Below are positions 36,232-48,954 of a DNA stretch of 64,000 nucleotides, in pieces (position 1 is the first letter of the stretch; every line of letters starts with the position of its first letter). The translations under genes were made by a program, and so were the position numbers. This DNA comes from Atherinomorus stipes. Its lineage: Eukaryota > Chordata > Actinopteri > Atheriniformes > Atherinidae. The notes under the pieces are model-generated. The model did no database searches. It saw only the letters and a list, made by a program, of their open reading frames with translations, and was not told the origin of the DNA. Where the stretch lies: positions 248,001-312,000 of the forward strand of contig JALJCO010001098.1 of NCBI GenBank assembly GCA_023101725.1, read 5' to 3'.

Positions 36232-36529
36232 AGTGCAGGTGCCAGCCAGTACTGAATGACCGCCTTCTGCTGGCTCTGATTGGCTGAAAGTGCTGTCAAT
36301 CTTTCCTACAGGGGTCTAAATACATTCTACTGGCTCTAACGAGTTGATTGATTCACCAAAATCAACCAATCCGTTGTGGAGTTATGGGCCTGCGCAACCA
36401 CACACAGCCAGATAGGGAAGCTGCTGGGGCAGTCACATTCATTTGTCTTCCAGTTTTATATATTCTTGCATTATTTTGTCCTCGTACATTTTTAAATGAA
36501 TATAAAACTTTTCCAATACATTTTATATT

Positions 36530-36846
36530 AAATCATTTCACACTGAATAAATTCAAATAATCTTAACCTGTACTTAAGTTATTTGAAAACTGAATGGAAT
36601 TTTTAATCTTTTTTTTATTCAGTTCAGTCATCAGTATAATTTATTATTGTTTTAAAAGCAGCTCTTTCCAGTACTTCTGTCCTCAAGTTTTACATACATC
36701 CAATATTGCCTTTGCATTCAAGATAATAATGCAAACTGTACAAACGTGCTTTTCTTTTCAGGGACAAAAAGTATTGGTATCGATGGAAAAGTACCATAAA
36801 CTACTGCTATCGTATCGACAGGAAAAATTTTGGCATCGCCCATCCC
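36530..36846. mobile_element. Partial copy of the 8200-8842 MITE family
   Basis: The interior shares CTGTACTTAAGTTATTTGA-like wording and the block before the right end (AAAGTATTGGTATCGATGG, AAAGTACCATAAACTACTG). It ends GGCATCGCCCATCCCC. The left third of the element is missing or too diverged to place. Confidence 0.7.
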
Positions 36847-38185
36847 CAGTGTGAAGGTGCCTTTAAACCCTATTCTGAAACCTGATGGACGGTGGTCCTG
36901 GAGGACCAGAGCAGGAGATGCCTGCCATGGATGCTTCTACGTATATGTGGGGTAAAGTATTCCCAAATGAAAGCTCTCGGTATCGGTGGGAATCATATAC
37001 ATCTGAAACATAAGACCAAAACTAACCTTATTATCAATAAACAGGATATGACGTCATAAAAAACAAAAAGAGGAAAAACAACGTCCAAAATAACAAAAAG
37101 CCAGAGTCCATCACGTTTGTTTGCTGCCGTGCATCTGGTCTCCAGAATCTTCTCCAGCACAGCTGCTCCTCTGACCAGGGCTCCGAAATTTTGTTTAGGA
37201 TATACATAAACAATTAGATCTCAAATGAATGATTATTTGGAAATAAATAAGATCAAATCTATCAAGAACATCTATTTAGAACTCCAACTTCTGTGAGTTC
37301 CTCCAAACACGCAGACTTCTGCACCATCTGGTTGATGGATTTTTATTTCTTGGCTAACTAAATAATAATGGGCACAGACTCTTCAGCTGAACAACTTGAA
37401 ACATAATAAATCCACTTCTGCAGGCTGAACAGGTGCCACTAGACCACGCCAGACAATGTTTATATCACCGTTTTATTTTCCTCTTAACAATAGTTGAGTT
37501 TAAGATGATTAGATGTTTGCACTGGTTAGAATGCAGTAATCAGTGTTTAGATTTTGCAGAACTACGAGTCCTTTCTGCTGCCACCTCCTGTGCCTGCCTC
37601 CTACAGAGAGGAGCACGGGGTGGGTTGGCAGATCCTCTCTCCATGTGCCCATCTCACTGCTCTCCTGCTGAGAGATTGCGACAAAGATTGGGTACATCTG
37701 TGCAGCCCTCTTCACACAGGATGTTGAGAAAGCCAGGCTCGGACGGGCAATCTGGCAAATGCCAGATGGGCCAACATGACGGTCTGGCTGCACGGTGGGC
37801 CCAAGGGTTACCAGAAATGTCTGGTAAAAAGAAGGGGGAGGGGACTCATTTTAGGCTGGGGGCCACAAGCAGGGCAATTTGATGTCAAGGGGGCCACAGC
37901 AGTAAAATAACAGCATCATAACCTATTAATAACAAAATCTCCCCATTTTCCTCCTCCATTTTAGCCTCAAAAAACACGGTCGGGTAGAATATAAATATGT
38001 TTGAATAAACTTATGTTTGAACAACTTAAATTTCTCTTTAATAAATGAACGATGTTTCAGCATGTTTTGCATCATTCTATCATTTACATTTGCTTTACAG
38101 TGGATCTACAAAGTCAGGAAAGATTTAATCATGGGAATCTGGAACTTAAAAAACACCATATTTCATCATTCGTAGAGATAAATTC
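36847..38185. other. No gene; possible degraded repeat near 37560-37880
   Basis: GGCAATCTGGCAAATGCCAG and TTACCAGAAATGTCTGGTAA are short palindromic phrases in a GC-richer patch that may be a transposon end. Not resolved. Confidence 0.4.
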
Positions 38186-38193
38186 ATGATTAG

Positions 38194-38827
38194 AAGGAAT
38201 GTTCAACATTGGCTTTTTTTTTCTTTTCTTTTCTTTTTTACCAATATCCGAAATACCAATATTCTCAAACTCTTAATTTCCAACATCATCTGATACCGAT
38301 CCATGCAGAAAACTATGAGGTTGTATCGCTCATATTTTGAAAGAAACAATTACTGTACAGTATATTCTGCTCTGAGAGCAAAGATCCCAAAACAGTCTTA
38401 ACTCAGCCAGAGGAGTTCATTTTGGACATCTGGCTGCCAGATATCAGATACTAGCAGGTATTAGCCAACATGTGACTAATTCTAATGTTTCTGACAACTT
38501 TGTAACTTAACCAACAACTTAAAACCAGACATATTATAAGCAGCTTCAGTGCAAGTCAGTGTATAGCAGCAGCTGCTGCACTGTAGTCACACGACTCTGA
38601 AAGGAATGCTGGGATATGAAGTCATTCCAAAATAACAGGGACTTTTCTACATGCTGGACCAATGCTGATGGAACAAGATCTCACTCTTTCTCACAAGATT
38701 TCCTATCAGATCAACGAGATTTCGTCAGTAGGTTTCACAAAACCCAACACAAGCATTTTCCGATATCACATTTTAATGATAATCTAAGCCAATAATATTG
38801 GTAGACCGATATCATCAGACATCTCTA
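38194..38827. mobile_element. GATATCGG-family hAT-type MITE, near-complete, 8-bp duplication with one mismatch
   Basis: The left flank ATGATTAG (38186-38193) and right flank GTGATTAG (38828-38835) agree at 7 of 8 positions. Ends AAGGAATGTTCAACATTGG and CAGACATCTCTA are degenerate inverted termini. The interior carries the family blocks in order (AGCCAGAGGAGTTCATTTTG, CAGATATCAGATACTAGC, AACATGTGACTAATTC, GGAATGCTGGGATATGAAG). Confidence 0.85.
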
Positions 38828-38907
38828 GTGATTAGAGTAACTTTTCCAAGAGCTACAAGTTATTCTATATTTGTATACCTGCAACTAGCACAGCTGGGTA
38901 GTAATTA

Positions 38908-39430
38908 GAGATGGGCGATTCAAATTTTTTCCCTGTTGATATTATACCAGTAGTTTGTCCAAGTGATGATAATTGCGTTAGCCTGTCTATGGGTTTTTCA
39001 ATGTTAGGTTAGCATTCATGCTAATCGATAGTCATGTGTGCATTTAATGTGAGACTCAGCACTGGTTTTCATGGACACAAAGTAATATTTGCTCATATGT
39101 AAATAAGAATCTAGCTCATTAGAGTCAATCAATTTAATAATTAATAATTTATTCATTAATTTGTATATTTGTATGATTATATTTCAGTTTCACAGTACTT
39201 CTCATGTGTCCAAAACATCTACTGGGTGTTTATTGAGGAACCTGGTAATCTGTCTGCCAAACAAGAAGTCGCGTGAAGTTCCAGTTAAGGCAGAATATCC
39301 GTTTTAATAAAAGTAGTTTTTGTTTGTTTTGGCTGGTTTATAAGTCGGTTTATCTTCCATTTATAGTTACTGTCGTAAACTGCTCAATAAATCATGATAT
39401 CTATTTTTGGCCATTATCGCCTAGCCCGAT
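38908..39430. mobile_element. hAT-like MITE, TAGAGATGGGCGATT end
   Basis: The left end AGAGATGGGCGATTC and the right TTATCGCCTAGCCC are approximately inverted. The body is AT-rich. No duplication could be matched. Confidence 0.55.
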
Positions 39431-41501
39431 CTCCGGGGCTCTGAAGCAGCTGCTGGACTTGCCGACTCCACTGTTTCCCCCTGTACCATCCTAACTGGGC
39501 CCAACATACTGATGCCATACAGAGATCGTATTTGGCAACCTGCAATGGCGGCGTGTATTGGCTTGTAGATGTAAACATAATGCCGCTGTCAAAGCCGTTA
39601 AAATTCATTTTATATTTATTTTCAGGCTTAATATAATTTTTTTTAGGAAATGTATTTTCATTCTGTACCCCTCCAAACGAGTCCTGCAGGTATTATTTTG
39701 TTTTTTTAAATACAGCTTTTAATAAAAATGTTCCATGTTCAACCTTTAACAGGACAGAACGACATCTGCATTGTCGTCTAAAGTTGCCATGGCTGATGCA
39801 TCGGGGAACCGACACCATTGGGCAGCATCTGTGTGTCTCAGACATCAGACAGAACTAAAATGTTTGACACCCTGGGATTGAGAACGGGCTGCATATCACT
39901 GCAATCAATATGTACAGAAACAGCCAACTCCCCTCAGACCCTCACAGCAAAATGCTTTTTTTCCCCGACTTTACTCAGAGATAAAAGAAAAAGAAGTGGG
40001 GCAACTTTTCTCACCGTGGCCACCAGGACGAGAGTTGATTAAATGTAAAACGGTAGCAGCCATGTTTAATGTGCATCATCGTTTATTCCCCGATTCCCTC
40101 ATTCATCAGTTTGTCTTTGTTGTGTTCTTTTATTCTGGTGTCGGAGTTGAGCAGAAAACGGGAGGGATGAAGCAGCTGGTGGTGATGTGAAAAGTGTGGT
40201 TTGAAACAATGATTCTGGGAGGAGAGGGACAGCGTGGTACCACCAGACAGCAACAATCAAACCGGGGGTGCAGCTATTAATCGAAAATGTTTTCAATTAT
40301 CTTTCAGCGCTCGGATTTGTCCTGCAGAAGAGAGAGAGCCGGAGAAAGCGAGATGGCCAGGGGGCCTTTTTTTCTTTTTCCTGCTTCTGACACATTCTGC
40401 ATGACAAAACAGAAATAATTGAATTATTTCTAATTAGCAAACTGCCCCTTATCTAATATTAAAGGTTATTTTTGTTGCAGTGAATGCATTTGATAATAAT
40501 GTTTCCCATTGCTTTGTTGGGGTTGGATTTTTATCACATGCTGAAACCCGACACCTCCGTCACCGTCACATATACCGGAGCTGTATGCAAATTCTTTTCA
40601 CACAAATGTTATTCACATTCTTGTTTGCACTGCATTTCAATTTTGCAATGTTTTAGAGGAGAGTGTGAAAATGAGCCTGCAAACACTCAGTGGATAAACT
40701 CATGCTTGCATCATGGTGAGGCTAACAAACAGTTATTTTCCCAGCTGACTTGTTCATAAAGAACATCATTCTGCAAACACAAGCCCTGCAAAGGCTGGAA
40801 GACAATGAGGGCCTAGATGTGCCGGAAACAATCTGGTGTTTCTGGTTTGTTTTGTGTAGCAGATAGTAGCCATTGAAGGGAGAAGCAAGGGACAGTAATC
40901 CATCTCCTCCTGTAACGTCTTCCTGTCTGACTTTGTCTGAGGAACAAAGGACACCTTTGTCATGCCACAGTCTGACTCACACAAGCTCTTTTGGTTAAAT
41001 TGCAGATACAACCATCCCGATTTCACTTCCTGCTAACTCAATCCACTGCTTATTATTCTGTGCACCTCCATAAATATCCTTTCTGCAGATATGAAGTGGG
41101 ATAATTTGTTTTGCTGGAAGGCTTTTATATAAACCACTTTTACTCAAAGTGGTTTACAATGGCTCTGACACAAAACTAGGATGTATCACAGCACTACAAG
41201 CCAGCAGGCCTGGAATAAAGACAACACAAACACTCATTTTTACTTGCATATGTATGTGGAGTCAAAAGTGGACTTCAATAAGCTTCATTTCAAAACAACA
41301 AAACTGTTCAAATACTGTTTAGTATCACAGAAACCATCTTTGTGTAACCAAAGCTGAAAGCAGAACTGTGCTTATCTTATTTTACTCGTGCAGATCTCGT
41401 CCACTGATGTGCTCCCAGATTACTTAAAAAAAATGCATTTCATGGTGGTTTTATTGGATCTGTTGGGCCTGTAAGTCATGTTCTGCTCAAGTTTGCAGTG
41501 A
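39431..41501. other. No gene recognised
   Basis: Mixed-composition DNA with small frames in all registers and no motif. Confidence 0.5.
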
Positions 41502-41502
41502 C

Positions 41503-41582
<80 letters not shown>

Positions 41583-41591
41583 AAAAAAGAG

Positions 41592-41662
<71 letters not shown>

Positions 41663-41663
41663 A
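41502..41663. repeat. (GAAA)n microsatellite, about 160 bp
   Basis: Nearly pure GAAA with one interruption (AAAAAAGAGAG) near 41582. The Lys-Glu-Arg frame on plus and the Phe-Leu-Ser frame on minus are translations of the repeat. Confidence 0.97.
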
Positions 41664-41686
41664 ATCTTTCTATAAGAGATGTTTGA

Positions 41687-41934
41687 TATCATGGGCAAAG
41701 TAAAAATATCAACAACTGAAATATTGCTATATTTTCATCATGCAGATTTCATATTGATACTTAAAAACGCGATATTTCACAAAAACCCGCAATATTTCAT
41801 AACAGAATGAAAAAATATCGCGAGATTTCGTCAGTAAAATAGATCGATATCGCGTTTTTAAATATCAATATGATATGAGCATATGAAAATATCGCGATAT
41901 TTCAGTGTATCGAGATTTTTTTCCCAGCCCTAAT
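41687..41934. mobile_element. Palindromic MITE, second copy of the 31795-32097 family
   Basis: From 41760 onward it shares AAAATATCGCGATATTTCAG and GTGTATCGAGATTTTTTTCC with the nested copy, ending TTCCCAGCCCTA. The left end is close to the (GAAA)n array. Confidence 0.7.
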
Positions 41935-42829
41935 ATATATGCTACAGTATAATTTTTTTAAAGGTAAAATTAATACTTTAATTCTGTACCCTTATAGACT
42001 TTCTGTGGATGTATTATTTTCTAAAAAGTTATTCTTTTGATGAAAAGATTACAACTTTCCTCCTTTTTTCTTAACAGAGATCAAAAGTCTGGTTAAGTTT
42101 TTGGCAAGTAGTTGAATTTATTTCACATTTTTGGAAATCTGATGCATTTGAGAAAAATAATATCCAGAAAAAAAAGAGATGAGGAAAAAAACTTTCCCTT
42201 TCTGTTGTTGTTCAAGTGAGAACTCACTGACTGGTCATTTTATTAAAAGCCCGTCTTCCATTGCTGAGCATTCGTAAAGGTCCATGGAGCTTATTTCCCT
42301 AAGTAATGATTTTCTGTCAGACATAAAGGAAAAGAAACTGCAGCTCAGTGAAACTAGAGGATGAGTTACAGCAACCCTGTTATGCAGAACTGTAAAATAA
42401 AACAGAAGAAAATAGAAGAATTCCTCCGGAAGAAGGGAAAGCAACGCTGCTCTGATAAACTTTGACAGGAACGAACCACTTTAAAAAATCTGACAAAGAT
42501 CTGCCATCTATCTCCTCGGATGACAGCGTGACTATTCAGAATGGTGTGGCTGTATGTGTGATTTCCATCTTTTCCTTTGTCTTTTCTTCCTTTGCAGGTT
42601 GAAGAAGTGCATAAAATCACAGGTGTGATGACAAGGTTCATGTGATATATATGATGTGAAATGATCTAATTAATGCAAGTTTCATTGCTAACACAGAAAA
42701 AACAGATCTGCAAAGTGAATGTCTGTAAAACCTCATCAGCCGAGGAACAGCAGAGTGTCATGGACACACACACATACACACATTCCAAAGTTATTGCTTG
42801 TAAATGATCATATTCAAGTCAACTTAACT
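41935..42829. other. No gene recognised
   Basis: Featureless apart from a short ACACACACATACACACA tract near 42766-42782. Confidence 0.5.
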
Positions 42830-42979
42830 TGTTTTGCACTTTAAACACAGCAGCTACCAATAAAAGGCGCTGAACAGAGGTAAAAATAGAAATTAGGCCT
42901 CACAATGGAAAAAAAACAACAGACAAAGTCAAAGTGGCTCATGAAGGGTGGAACGCCAGAGCAAACAGGTGAGTTTTAA

Positions 42980-43491
42980 GGTGGATTTATAGTCGCGCAT
43001 TGTCTGCGTCTGTGGAACCGCCGTAGCCTCCGGGTAGGGTCTGCATAGGTCCCAGAGGCCTGAGGCGCACTGCTCTGGGCCCAACGTGCATCCTGGCTAC
43101 GTGAACGCAGATTGGCCAGAGTGCGATTACATGTTTCCGGATTTCCGGAGGTTCTCACTGAATTTGGGCCGTTCTGCCATTTTAAAAATCCACAAACAAT
43201 GGATCAGATAGACTAGAGACTGATTGAAGAGATTAGAAAATACGAACATCTTTATGATGCCTCATCCAGGCACTTTCCAAGAGGAAATGCCCCCGGAAGT
43301 TAAGTAAACCATCGAAGAAGAATGGCTTGTGGAGTTTACAAGACGATTCCAGCTGTACTGCCGCCTTCAGAGTGAAAAAGGTACTGCAACACGTCACCGG
43401 TACCCTACGCACAAGTGCGAGAGCATATCCCATCCGGGTTAGCTACGCGAGCCCGACGTCCCGCAGAGAACGCGCGACTATAAATCCAGCT
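42980..43491. mobile_element. Inverted-repeat MITE inserted at TTAA within the LINE tail
   Basis: Termini read GGTGGATTTATAGTCGCGC at the left and GCGCGACTATAAATCCAGC at the right, each next to TTAA (42976-42979 and 43492-43495, one base of slack on the right). The interior is GC-richer than its surroundings and has no transposase. TTAA flanks suggest a piggyBac-like mover, but the terminal sequence alone does not settle the superfamily. Confidence 0.7.
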
Positions 43492-43699
43492 TTAAGAAGG
43501 GATTTAAAAACTGCCAGAGATGAGGCCTGTCTAATATACAATTGCAGCAAGTTCTACAACTTTGAGCCTGCCACAGAAAATGCTCTACCCCCCCACATCT
43601 TCCACCGAGACCTCAGGATATCTAACAGCAGCAACTCAGCTGACCGAGGAGGGCGAGTGGGAGCATGAAGACGGAGAAGCTCAGAGATAGGAGGGGGCT

Positions 43700-44460
43700 A
43701 GGGCATTTAAAGATTTAAAAACTTATAAAATTATCTTTAACTAAACCCTAAAAGTTCCAGGCAACCAGTGAAGAGAGGCCAGGACGGGGGAGATGTGCTC
43801 TCTCTTCCTGGTGTTTATCAGCAGCCGTGCTGCAGCATTCTGGACCAACTGGAGGCGAAACAGGTGTTTCTGAGATACGCCAAAGAGGAGCGCGGTACAG
43901 TAATCAATTCAGCTGGTGATAAAAGCATGGATGACTGTTTCCAGGTCGCCCGGAGTTAAAAAATGTTTAGCCTTTGCTAAAAGCCTTAGATGAAAAACAT
44001 GACATTTATCTGCTTGTCGAGGTGAAGCAAATTATTCAGCTGGACACCAAGATATGTGACAACAGTATTTAAATGACCGAACAGAGACCTACCATCAACA
44101 GATAAAGGCTCAGGAGCAGTGGGGTTGAAGACTATGACCTCAGTTTTATTTTCTCTGAAGTGTAAAAAGTTGATAGACATCCAGGTTTTGACATCCTCAA
44201 GGCAACTAGCAGACCTGCTATGCAGAGGGATTGCTGTGGTTTAGCGGGACATAGACTGAAGTGTCGTCAGCATACAGATGAAATGGACTTTTATGTTTCC
44301 TGAAGATTTGCCCCAAAGGGAGCAGATAGAGGGAGAAGAGCAGAGGCCCCAGAATGGACCCTTGGGGGACACCACAAGACAACGGAGCAGGGGGAGATTA
44401 GCACTGACCATCACGCACAGAGAAGGTCCTGCCAGAGAGGTATGATCTAAACCATATTCA
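43700..44460 (-). pseudogene. LINE reverse transcriptase, palm/thumb part, degenerate
   Basis: This encodes part of the enzyme that copies LINE RNA into DNA at the nick. On the minus strand I read WFRSYLSGRTFSV, then [20 protein letters not shown] (the PQGS-LGPLLF block). Next is [12 protein letters not shown] with the catalytic Tyr-Ala-Asp-Asp at 44263-44274, then NFLHFRENKTEVIVFNP, and YLGVQLNNLLHLDKQIN. After a shift come LRLLAKAKHFL, VIHAFITS, DYCTALLFGVSQ, LQLVQNAAARLL and HISPVLASLHWLP. Several in-frame stops and frameshifts make it a pseudogene. The block order and wording fit the L2/Rex-like LINEs common in fish; the exact clade is not settled here. No endonuclease or N-terminal fingers are present. 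Confidence 0.85.
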
Positions 44461-44470
44461 TCATAATAAA

Positions 44471-46063
44471 GAAGGAATAACTGGATTTTACCCCCCTACG
44501 TCACACCTGATTATGTGTAAATGCGAAAAGAAGTGTCCATTACACTTTTGTGGAAAAAATGTTTCATCAAAACGTCTGAAAATCCACTTCATGGGAGCAT
44601 AAAAACTTTTTTGCGATATGTGAGTTTTTTTTTTTTAATTGTAGGTGCTTTCATTAGCGGTTTTTAATTGCGATATTTAGATTTTGCAAAATTAAAGGTG
44701 GAATGGAAACCCAGCTTATGACAGCAAGTATTTAGGCACTTCAGAGGGAAAACGGGGGAAAGCAGAACAGACAGAAAGCTCTTGCTCTCATTCTTTTTCT
44801 GGTCAATTTGTTGCCATCATTAAACAAGCGGAAATTTAAAGAGTAAGTGAGCTGAAAATGAAACCCTGAAGACTTCATCAGCAGCTACAAAAATATACTG
44901 CCTCTACAAAGATGCCGAATATTTTCTCCACTGGTTCAAAAAATAGAAAAAGAAAACTGTTCAGCTGTTAAACATCCTCCTCATCTGTCTAATTTTCCAT
45001 TCATGCAACACTCCATGACAGCTACATATCAGGCCGGTCATCAGCGCTGACCCGCTGCGGTGCAGCTCTGATAAGGACGGAAAATACAAGAAAAATGTGA
45101 CAAAATCTGGCAGCTGTACCAGTTTGATCTGCAACTTGTCTTGAGAATGAAAGAAATCAATGTCAGGTGGCTCTTAAGGAGTTTGAGCTCAACATAAAGC
45201 GTGTCTTTTCACATGATCTCCACAGAAACTGGATTTCTTTCTCTTCTTTGATAAAATTGCATGTAATTTAAGTGCTTACAGTGTTAAATTTCACTGCCCA
45301 GACAGGCTGAATAATCTGTAGCTCTCTGTACAGTGCAGAAATTTCCCTTTTTAGGACTAAACAGAAAAATTGGGTCTGAAACGGCTGCAGCCTGCAGCAT
45401 TTCTCACCAGTTTTCATTGTCAGTTTCAGTAACGTGCAGCATGGAAGTGAATTGCTGATGCTGTTTGCTCCATAGTTTGTGAATAAGCCCCCTGATTCTC
45501 CCCTAAATAAATCCTTAATATCTCCTCTTTTCTGTCCTGTCAAACAGACTGAAGGGTTCTTTGACAGAAACATTAAATCTGGTGCAGGGAGAGTTTGGAT
45601 ATTGTGATTTTCACTCTGAAAAGAAGCTGGAGATGGAAGCTGGGCTGCTGTCCAACACGGCAAGCTGTGCACGACTGTGTTTGTAAGAGTTGTAATCTCC
45701 TATTCAGTCACAGAGCCGGATTTTCATCGGGAGAGGAAACATTTCATTTGTGGGGGAAGTTAATCTCACTTGTTTCTTTGCAATTTAAAAAAAAAAAAAA
45801 AGTTAAATTGCTTAAAATGACTTTTAAATGTGCTGCTTCTGCAGCGAAAAGCAAATAATCTTTTTTCATGACTGTTAAGAAATCTTTAAAACAAGTTTTG
45901 CTCTTGGAAATCATTACTACATTTGAATATTTTTGCTCCTTTTGAAAAAAACATGATTAAAATCCAAGAGGAAAAAAAGTGCAGATGAATGAGAGAAGTC
46001 TCCAGATGTTTCTATTGTATTTGAATTTTGTAGCCAAATGTGAAAAGCAACTGCAAGACTTGT
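44471..46063. other. No gene recognised
   Basis: The 134-codon minus frame at 45268-45672 and the 87-codon plus frame at 45595-45858 have no recognisable domain. Confidence 0.5.
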
Positions 46064-46798
46064 GCTCATATTGTCGATACCGATACTTTTTAATTCGCTG
46101 TCAATTATTCAGACAGCTGTGAGGTTGTAGCTCTCATATCTTGAGAAATACAACTTTATTCTACTCCAAGAGAAAAGATCCCAAAATATCCTTAACTCAG
46201 CCGGAGGAGTTCATTTTGGGCATCTGGCTGCCAGATATCAGATACTAGCAGGTATTAGCCAACATGTGGCTAATTCTAATGTTTCTGACAACTTGGTAAC
46301 TTAACCAACAACTTAAAACCAGACATATTATCAGCAGCTTCAAAGCAAGTAAGTCTGTAGCAGCAGCAGCTGCACCGTAGTCACATGACTCTGAAAGGAA
46401 TGCTGGGAAATGAAGTTCATCCAGGATAACAGCGACTTTTATACATTCTGGACAGCTGCCAATGAAACAATAAGATTTATTAATAAAATCTTGTAAGATC
46501 TCAGTGTTTAGTTATGAAATCTCAGGAATATCTCACAAGATATTTGCCAATATCACATTTCAATGCAGATATTCATCAATAATTTTAGTAGGCAAATGAT
46601 CAAACGTCTTTTTTTCCCAGCACCAGCGTTGGTCCAGCATTATGGACCAATGCTGAAGGAACAAGATGTCGCAAGATTTATTTTTTCAAAATACCGCCCC
46701 CCCCCCCCAAAAAAAAACTAACAAAAAAAACAATACTGATATTTTCCAAAATATTACATTTTGATGCCAATATAAGCTGATAATATCGGACATCCCTA
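46064..46798. mobile_element. GATATCGG-family hAT-type MITE with internal partial duplication
   Basis: The family body runs from degenerate left wording (TTGTCGATACCGATAC) to the right end ATAATATCGGACATCCCTA. Near 46600-46680 the GGACCAATGCTGAAGGAACA block recurs, following an earlier diverged occurrence near 46440-46470, so part of the element is duplicated internally. A short C run at 46697-46707 is also present. Confidence 0.75.
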
Positions 46799-46960
46799 AT
46801 TTTGACAAGAGAAGCTGATTTTTGGCACGTAGATACCTTCATTAAGGTGAACCGAATCCACCAAAGACCAAATATCCTCCTTATTTATGAAGTTTGCGAT
46901 AGTTTAAAGCCTTACATTTAGATTTTATAATTATATAATTACAGAAACAAAGTCTAGTGA
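46799..46960. mobile_element. Fragment of the same outer element seen at 57256-60167
   Basis: GAAGCTGATTTTTGGCACG and TCCTCCTTATTTATGAAG occur here close together. At 57950-59850 the same words are separated by the Harbinger insertion. This copy therefore shows the uninterrupted arrangement. Confidence 0.75.
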
Positions 46961-48142
46961 GTAAAAACTTTTAAAAGTTCTGCTTTCCAGAGGAAGAAGT
47001 CAAGGTTTCTCTATTTGGTGAGACATGATATTGCTTCTGCCACAAACTACTGCTGAATTCATTTTGAACCATTTCAGACTGAAATAAATCCATAACAAGG
47101 TTTTTTTTTTTTCCTCCGGTTTACTTGTTGATCGCTGGAAAGCTCAAGGTCCACAGGTTCTGCACATCTTGGCTCATCACATATTCCATTCACTAAAAAT
47201 CAAAACCTTTAAGGATTTTCTCTTTTTTTCCCTCCATGTCCAGTCAGAGTCACGGCATGAGAGAGCCACTGAAGTTGTTCTCATACAGTGAAAATCCCAA
47301 GGTCATGGCAGGGAGCAACTGTGTTTACCGTGATGTTTATAATGCATGTTTAATGAGCTGGCCTTTCCGTGACTCGCTGACCTGTTTGCTTCTCAACATC
47401 AAGAAGGAATTTAACAGTCCACGCACACTCTGCTGCATAAGGGCAAAGCATTGATTCACTTTATCACAGCGTTGACACAGTAATAATTAAATGTCATCCC
47501 TTTATATTGTGGTCACAGGAGGTCTACAGTGCAAACTTCCTGTCATACTTAAGTAGACTCAAGAAACCTTTCACATCAAGCCAGTCTGAAACCTCAGAAT
47601 TCTCCACCACTGGTATTTATATCAGGATTTTACATTAGTTCTGTGCTTTTAAGTGTTTTTGTTACAAAAGAGTCAAATTTGCAGTGAGCTTGATGACATA
47701 ATTGTTGATATTTATTTGCAGATGGAGAAGACGGTTCAATTTTGATTCTCTAAGATTTAAGTGCTGCCTTTCAGATTGTTGATTACAACGTCCTCCATCG
47801 TTTGGAGTCCTGGGTTTCATTCAGTTCAGCTTAATTTGTTTAGAGCCAATTCACAGCAAAGTAATCTCAGGGCACTTCACAGAAGAAAACTTTTCAGCCG
47901 ATTCATTGTGATTAAATCAGTATTCATACAAGTCCCCCATCCTTAGTATGCAGGCGGCGGCTGGGCGGTTGAAGTTGAAGGTTTTTATGGTCAAATCTCT
48001 CAAACAGGACATTTTCTGTCATTTTGAATAAGTTCAACTTGCTGTGAATCAGCTCAGTTGTGGGGTACCGCAGGGTGCAATTCTTGGGTACCTTTGTTTT
48101 TTTCTATACTACATCTTGGCCAGCGTATTTAGGACCATAATG
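46961..48142. other. No gene; retroelement tail scrap at 47826-47885
   Basis: A T run at 47101-47112 and no other structure. Confidence 0.5.
47826..47885. repeat. Retroelement tail scrap
   Basis: TTTAGAGCCAATTCACAGCA and AGGGCACTTCACAG form a phrase common at the 3' part of fish LINE copies. Confidence 0.45.
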
Positions 48143-48144
48143 TA

Positions 48145-48693
48145 CAGTCGTCCTCAAAATTATTCAATTCCCTCCAATTAAAGAAAAGTCTAAATTCACA
48201 ACAGTAATTCAAATAAGACACTAAAGAAACTAATGTATACAAATTTACAAATTAGAAATATCTTTTAAAAAAAACCACACAACCCCCCCTCCCAAAAAAA
48301 ATAAAATAAAATAAAATAAAATAAAATAAAATAAAAAATAAACTGTCCCAGACACATTAAGCACCTTTCCCATGAACATTGGCCCAAAATACCTGTCTGG
48401 AGGTGAAGAAGTCTTTTTGAATATTAGAGAAAACACCTGTAGTTGTAGTGATTGCCTCAAAGTGTTGCTCAACAACATTTTAGCTTCAGAGCCCCATTGT
48501 TTCTCTTTACTTGTTTTTTTCTTTTTGTGTATTTGTTTTTAATGTTTCATTCGAATCACAATTCAAAATCAATGTCATGGTTTTCATAGACTTTTTATCC
48601 ATAACTACTTTTGCCAGTTTTAACCTATTTAACTGACAGCTGTTTTTTTCCCCTTTTTTAATTGGAAGGTATGAATAATTTTGATGATGACTG
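48145..48693. mobile_element. Tc1/mariner-type non-autonomous element, TA-flanked
   Basis: Ends CAGTCGTCCTCAAAATTATT and AATAATTTTGATGATGACTG are inverted with two differences, and TA is present at 48143-48144 and 48694-48695. An (AAAAT)n tract lies inside at 48297-48340. No transposase. Confidence 0.9.
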
Positions 48694-48954
48694 TAAATAT
48701 CCTTTTTTAAACTCATCTGAACATGCCCATCAAAAAAACTATTTTCTTAAATTAAAAAATTTGAAGATCAAGTTGTTGTCTCCTACATTCTGTCATATAA
48801 CCCAATTGCCAGAAATACAGAAAAGCTCTAATCCCAGATTTGAACCTCGAAGCTCAGCCCAAACTTGAGGCATTCCAGAGGGTACATGAAATTTTTCAAT
48901 GTCTTTGTATTTTTTTTAATAAATCAAAAAATATAATTTAAGAATTTATCCTAA

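Larger units (their letters stand above)
42830..44470 (-). mobile_element. LINE fragment (reverse transcriptase C-terminal half plus 3' tail), interrupted by a MITE
   Basis: Minus-strand reverse-transcriptase coding from about 44460 runs down to a 3' tail ending near 42835. The tail wording on both sides of the MITE at 42980-43491 belongs together: the retrotransposon text stops at a TTAA on one side and resumes at a TTAA on the other. The copy is 5'-truncated, as is usual for LINEs. Confidence 0.8.

Noticed and set aside
41498..41698. Open frames of Lys-Glu-Arg and Phe-Leu-Ser repeats
   Set aside because: They are translations of the (GAAA)n microsatellite.
45268..45672. 134-codon minus-strand frame as a gene
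   Set aside because: No motif, and an overlapping plus-strand frame of similar quality suggests chance.
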